Positions 54,453-56,428 of a stretch of DNA of 56,428 bases are shown here, in pieces. The stretch covers positions 1 to 56,428 of IMG/VR virus record IMGVR_UViG_3300042475_004438, one strand, 5' to 3'. Both the position numbers and the translations under genes were made by a program. Numbering within the stretch: position 1 is the stretch's first letter; each line of letters starts with the position of its first letter. This stretch comes from a virus. Below the pieces are notes generated by a model. That model was not told the origin of the DNA, searched no databases, and saw only the letters and a list, made by a program, of their open reading frames with translations.

Positions 54453-54668
54453 TCAAAGGATCGCGTGCTCTGGGTACTTCGTGCTCATTGGGCGAAAGTC
54501 ATCGGATGCGACCTTTCCGCATTGGGGGCATTTCATCTGCGGGATGACGTTCCGATGAAAATTGTCGTCGTCATAGCCGCTGCCCTTGTGCTCTGCGCCG
54601 CAGTGCTCGCATTCGTAGATAGCGTAGAAGTCGCGGCGCGACTGGGATGTGATGGATTTGATCCGCAT
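54453..54668 (-). CDS. phage zinc-ribbon protein, 71 aa
   Basis: A zinc ribbon with YECEHCGAEHKGSGYDDDNF and MKCPQCGKVASDDF, opening MRIKSITSQSRRDFYAIYE. This small ribbon is familiar from many phages, where it is uncharacterised. ATG 54668 chosen because the residues before it are Pro-rich and unlike the family. Confidence 0.75.
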   Translation of the reverse strand: MRIKSITSQSRRDFYAIYECEHCGAEHKGSGYDDDNFHRNVIPQMKCPQCGKVASDDFRPMSTKYPEHAIL

Positions 54669-54741
54669 GGGTGGTAAGGGGTGGAAAGGTTGAGGTTGCA
54701 ACGTGAAGCTGAATTGGGCGCACTCCGTCGGGCCGTGGGGG

Positions 54742-54891
54742 TCAGTCCTTGGCGCTTGGGAGCACTGGGCGCCAGATATGGAGCTTGATTGGCGGGCGGC
54801 CCACCCATGGAGCGGTCATCCATTCAGGTCGGGGGCGCTGGTCAAAATCCGCAGCAGTCGCCGGGGTCTTGATGTATTTGGTCGTGGCCAT
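54742..54891 (-). CDS. hypothetical protein, 49 aa
   Basis: A small protein (MATTKYIKTPATAADFDQRP, EWMTAPWVGRPPIKLHIWRP). No domain recognised. Supported by codon pattern and its place in the leftward series. Confidence 0.5.
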   Translation of the reverse strand: MATTKYIKTPATAADFDQRPRPEWMTAPWVGRPPIKLHIWRPVLPSAKD

Positions 54892-54953
54892 GGGTTGGGT
54901 TCCGCTGGTTGACGGTGGCAGGATTGGGTGCGGCTCCGGTGGGCCGCGCTGGA

Positions 54954-55142
54954 TCAGGCCAGCAGCCGCCGAACCTGCGATCGGTTGCGACCCAGCCGCT
55001 CGGCTATGCGCCGCTGACTGAGCCCAGAGCGGTGCCACCGGCGGGCTCGCTCGCGATCGGTCTCAAGGAACCAAGCGACGACCGCCAGGACGATAACGAG
55101 GGGCACGAAAGCCGAGAACAGGATGCAGGAGATGGAGGCCAT
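54954..55142 (-). CDS. membrane-anchored helix-turn-helix mini-protein
   Basis: A 62-residue protein with an N-terminal membrane segment (CILFSAFVPLVIVLAVVAWF) followed at once by a resolvase-type helix-turn-helix (HRSGLSQRRIAERLGRNRSQ, VRRLLA). If both parts act as they look, the HTH would be held at the membrane. ATG 55142 is the only start that keeps this order. Function unknown. Confidence 0.6.
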   Translation of the reverse strand: MASISCILFSAFVPLVIVLAVVAWFLETDRERARRWHRSGLSQRRIAERLGRNRSQVRRLLA

Positions 55143-55411
55143 GGTTCGGATTGCAATGGGGTGGGGTGCTCCGGGGCCTTTCAAGGCCTCGCCGGAGCGG
55201 TTGCTGCGTGGCTGGCTCGAAAGGCCATCACCACCCCAGAACAATAGGGGCAGAATTGGGTAACTGGCAACAGGTGCGGCCGCGCTTCCCTGAGATCGCC
55301 CTTCCTGCCCTGATTCTCGGGTATTGCGGTTTGTTAGGCAAGCAATCCAGGGCCATGGCGTAGCCCATTCGGGTCTGGACATGCATAATTGGGGAGACCA
55401 GCACCGATCCC

Positions 55412-55747
55412 ATGACCGAAACCACTCCCTTTGTTGAAGACCTGGACGACGACCAAGAGGACGAGGGCCCGTCTGAGGCCGTAGCCGAGGTTCTAGACCT
55501 GGCTGCTGAGCGGCTTGACCTTGCCGGTTTCATTGAGCTGGCCCTGTTCTCGGTCCACACCGTCGCCGTCGAGCTGAGCGAACAACTGGAGGAGGGAGAC
55601 GAAATCGGCGCCCCAGTGATGGCCGCCTCCGTGGCCACTCTGGAGCGCCTGCAGATCGCCTCCGTAATTCTGGCCGGCGTTGACTTCGGGGATGGCCCCG
55701 AGAAAGGCGAAGGCGAAGAGGGCGAGGATCTGGCGCTGGCCGCCTGA
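55412..55747 (+). CDS. acidic protein, 111 aa
   Basis: A strongly acidic protein (EDLDDDQEDEGPSEAV, EQLEEGDEIG, EKGEGEEGEDLALAA) with a helical core (FIELALFSVHTVAVELS). It stands alone on the + strand with a 269-base gap upstream and a strong terminator downstream, so it is a separate unit. Acidic phage proteins of this size can be DNA mimics, but nothing here proves that. Confidence 0.65.
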   Translation: MTETTPFVEDLDDDQEDEGPSEAVAEVLDLAAERLDLAGFIELALFSVHTVAVELSEQLEEGDEIGAPVMAASVATLERLQIASVILAGVDFGDGPEKGEGEEGEDLALAA

Positions 55748-55777
55748 TCACCTGCCTGAACGGCAGGTACGCCGCAG

Positions 55778-55799
55778 GGGCCCCAATGGGGCCCTTTTT
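55778..55799 (+). terminator. rho-independent terminator
   Basis: Stem GGGCCCC (55778-55784), loop AAT, GGGGCCC (55788-55794), then TTTTT. Ends the acidic-protein transcript. Confidence 0.9.
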
Positions 55800-55815
55800 G
55801 CTGTCAGATTGGCGC

Positions 55816-56428
55816 CTATAGGTGCGGCGGAGCTGCAACGGCCCGAGCCCGCTCCAGCTCCAACACCCGAGCCAGGGGGATCATGGCCACCTGAGGCACC
55901 ACGGCATTGCCCAGCGCCTTTAGCCTGTCCACCCGACCGGATAGCCCATCATCTCCTCGACGAAGGACGGGTTGAGATAGGTAGCTGCGCCAGTCGGGAT
56001 TGAGTCGTCGCGGAGCATCTGGCCAGGCAGGCTGGCGTTCTTGCTGTCGTTGGCGGTGGGGGTGGGCAGCAACTGGGCCGCAATCGTCAGCGGCATCCCC
56101 ATCCCGTTGCCGTTCTTGGCGGTCAACTTCACCTGCTCCCGCCTGGCCAGCCACGTTTCCGGCCGCTCCCCGTCGTTGGCCACGCAAGCTGATGGAGTCG
56201 GCAACATCTCCCGCGCCATCACCGTCTCCAGGCTCGGGAACCGATCGCCATCCAAGTTGCCCCTGCTGTTGACAGGCGCCGCCATGGCTGAGCAGGCGCG
56301 AGGCGTAGGCAACGCACCACCACCTGTCCCGCTGATGGCAGGCACCCACAGCCGCTGCCGGTATGCACGCCCATTCCGCGTCATACCCTGCCTCGGCCAG
56401 CGCTCCGAGAACGTCGTCCATTCCTCGG
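55816..56428 (-). CDS. DNA cytosine methyltransferase, C-terminal part (cut by window edge)
   Basis: The 3' part of a phage-type C5 cytosine methyltransferase; the frame is open to the right edge (RGMDDVLGALAEAGYDAEW). It includes the motif VIII-like GACHQRDRWWCVAYA and the motif X LKALGNAVVPQVA. The catalytic PC motif and SAM-binding start lie beyond the window. Such enzymes usually shield phage DNA from restriction. Another frame of the same DNA (56384-55920) also reads like methyltransferase sequence (LLPTPTANDSKN, LNPSFVEEMMGYPVGW), so a frameshift cannot be excluded. Confidence 0.8.
   Translation of the reverse strand, partial: RGMDDVLGALAEAGYDAEWACIPAAAVGACHQRDRWWCVAYASRLLSHGGACQQQGQLGWRSVPEPGDGDGAGDVADSISLRGQRRGAAGNVAGQAGAGEVDRQERQRDGDAADDCGPVAAHPHRQRQQERQPAWPDAPRRLNPDWRSYLSQPVLRRGDDGLSGRVDRLKALGNAVVPQVAMIPLARVLELERARAVAAPPHL

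Noticed and set aside
1-56428. tRNA genes, CRISPR arrays or insertion sequences
   Set aside because: Reading both strands showed no cloverleaf-like gene, no regularly spaced repeats and no transposase.

Overview
The window reads as most of a temperate, tailed (siphovirus-like) phage genome, either free or integrated. It is GC-rich and almost fully coding, and it appears to be tied to a cyanobacterial host, most likely a Synechococcus/Cyanobium-type picocyanobacterium (inference). The host call rests on a complete cyanobacterial AbrB-type regulator (53355-53768), a sigma factor that looks like the cyanobacterial SigF group (5685-6656), and small accessory proteins of the kind seen in cyanophages. 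No tRNA, rRNA, CRISPR array or insertion sequence was seen. No replication polymerase, helicase or primase was recognised, so the replication genes may lie outside the window or be supplied by the host.

Layout. 1-4068: small accessory genes with overlapping starts and stops (DUF551-like, zinc-ribbon, DUF1643). 4081-18465: large terminase, sigma factor, DUF4055-type portal, MuF-like head protein, two very basic proteins, neck genes, a tail-assembly chaperone with a programmed -1 frameshift, and a probable major tail protein. 18471-22724: an inverted island with the endolysin (GH24 plus L,D-transpeptidase), small zinc proteins and a KilA-N gene. 22828-45575: a third basic protein, tail terminator candidate, tape measure, tail tip and fibres, then scaffold and major capsid protein in an unusually late position, more fibre genes and two small membrane proteins. 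45672-46976: large serine recombinase. 47019-51921: a 12-gene leftward operon carrying an exonuclease and a probable ssDNA-annealing protein. 52060-53792: operator-like palindromes, a repressor-like HTH protein and the AbrB gene. 53827-56428: small leftward genes, one rightward acidic protein, and a DNA cytosine methyltransferase cut by the right edge.

The most striking signal is a repeated element, CGGGAAAACT followed by G/C-N-N-G-C/T-A-G. I count 15 copies, all on the + strand and nearly all 19-25 bases ahead of the start codon of a late (virion or lysis-type) gene. A phage-encoded sigma-70-family protein sits between terminase and portal, one base-pair step from the first copy. My hypothesis is that the element is the late promoter (or part of it) read by this sigma factor, giving a phage-specific late regulon. 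A second repeated element, CGCCCCTGTCCAGA on the - strand, lies near starts of leftward genes and may be an early-gene counterpart.

Three large Lys/Arg/Ala-rich paralogues (812, 400 and 669 aa), each headed by the late element, form an unassigned modular family that may bind DNA in the virion or help morphogenesis.
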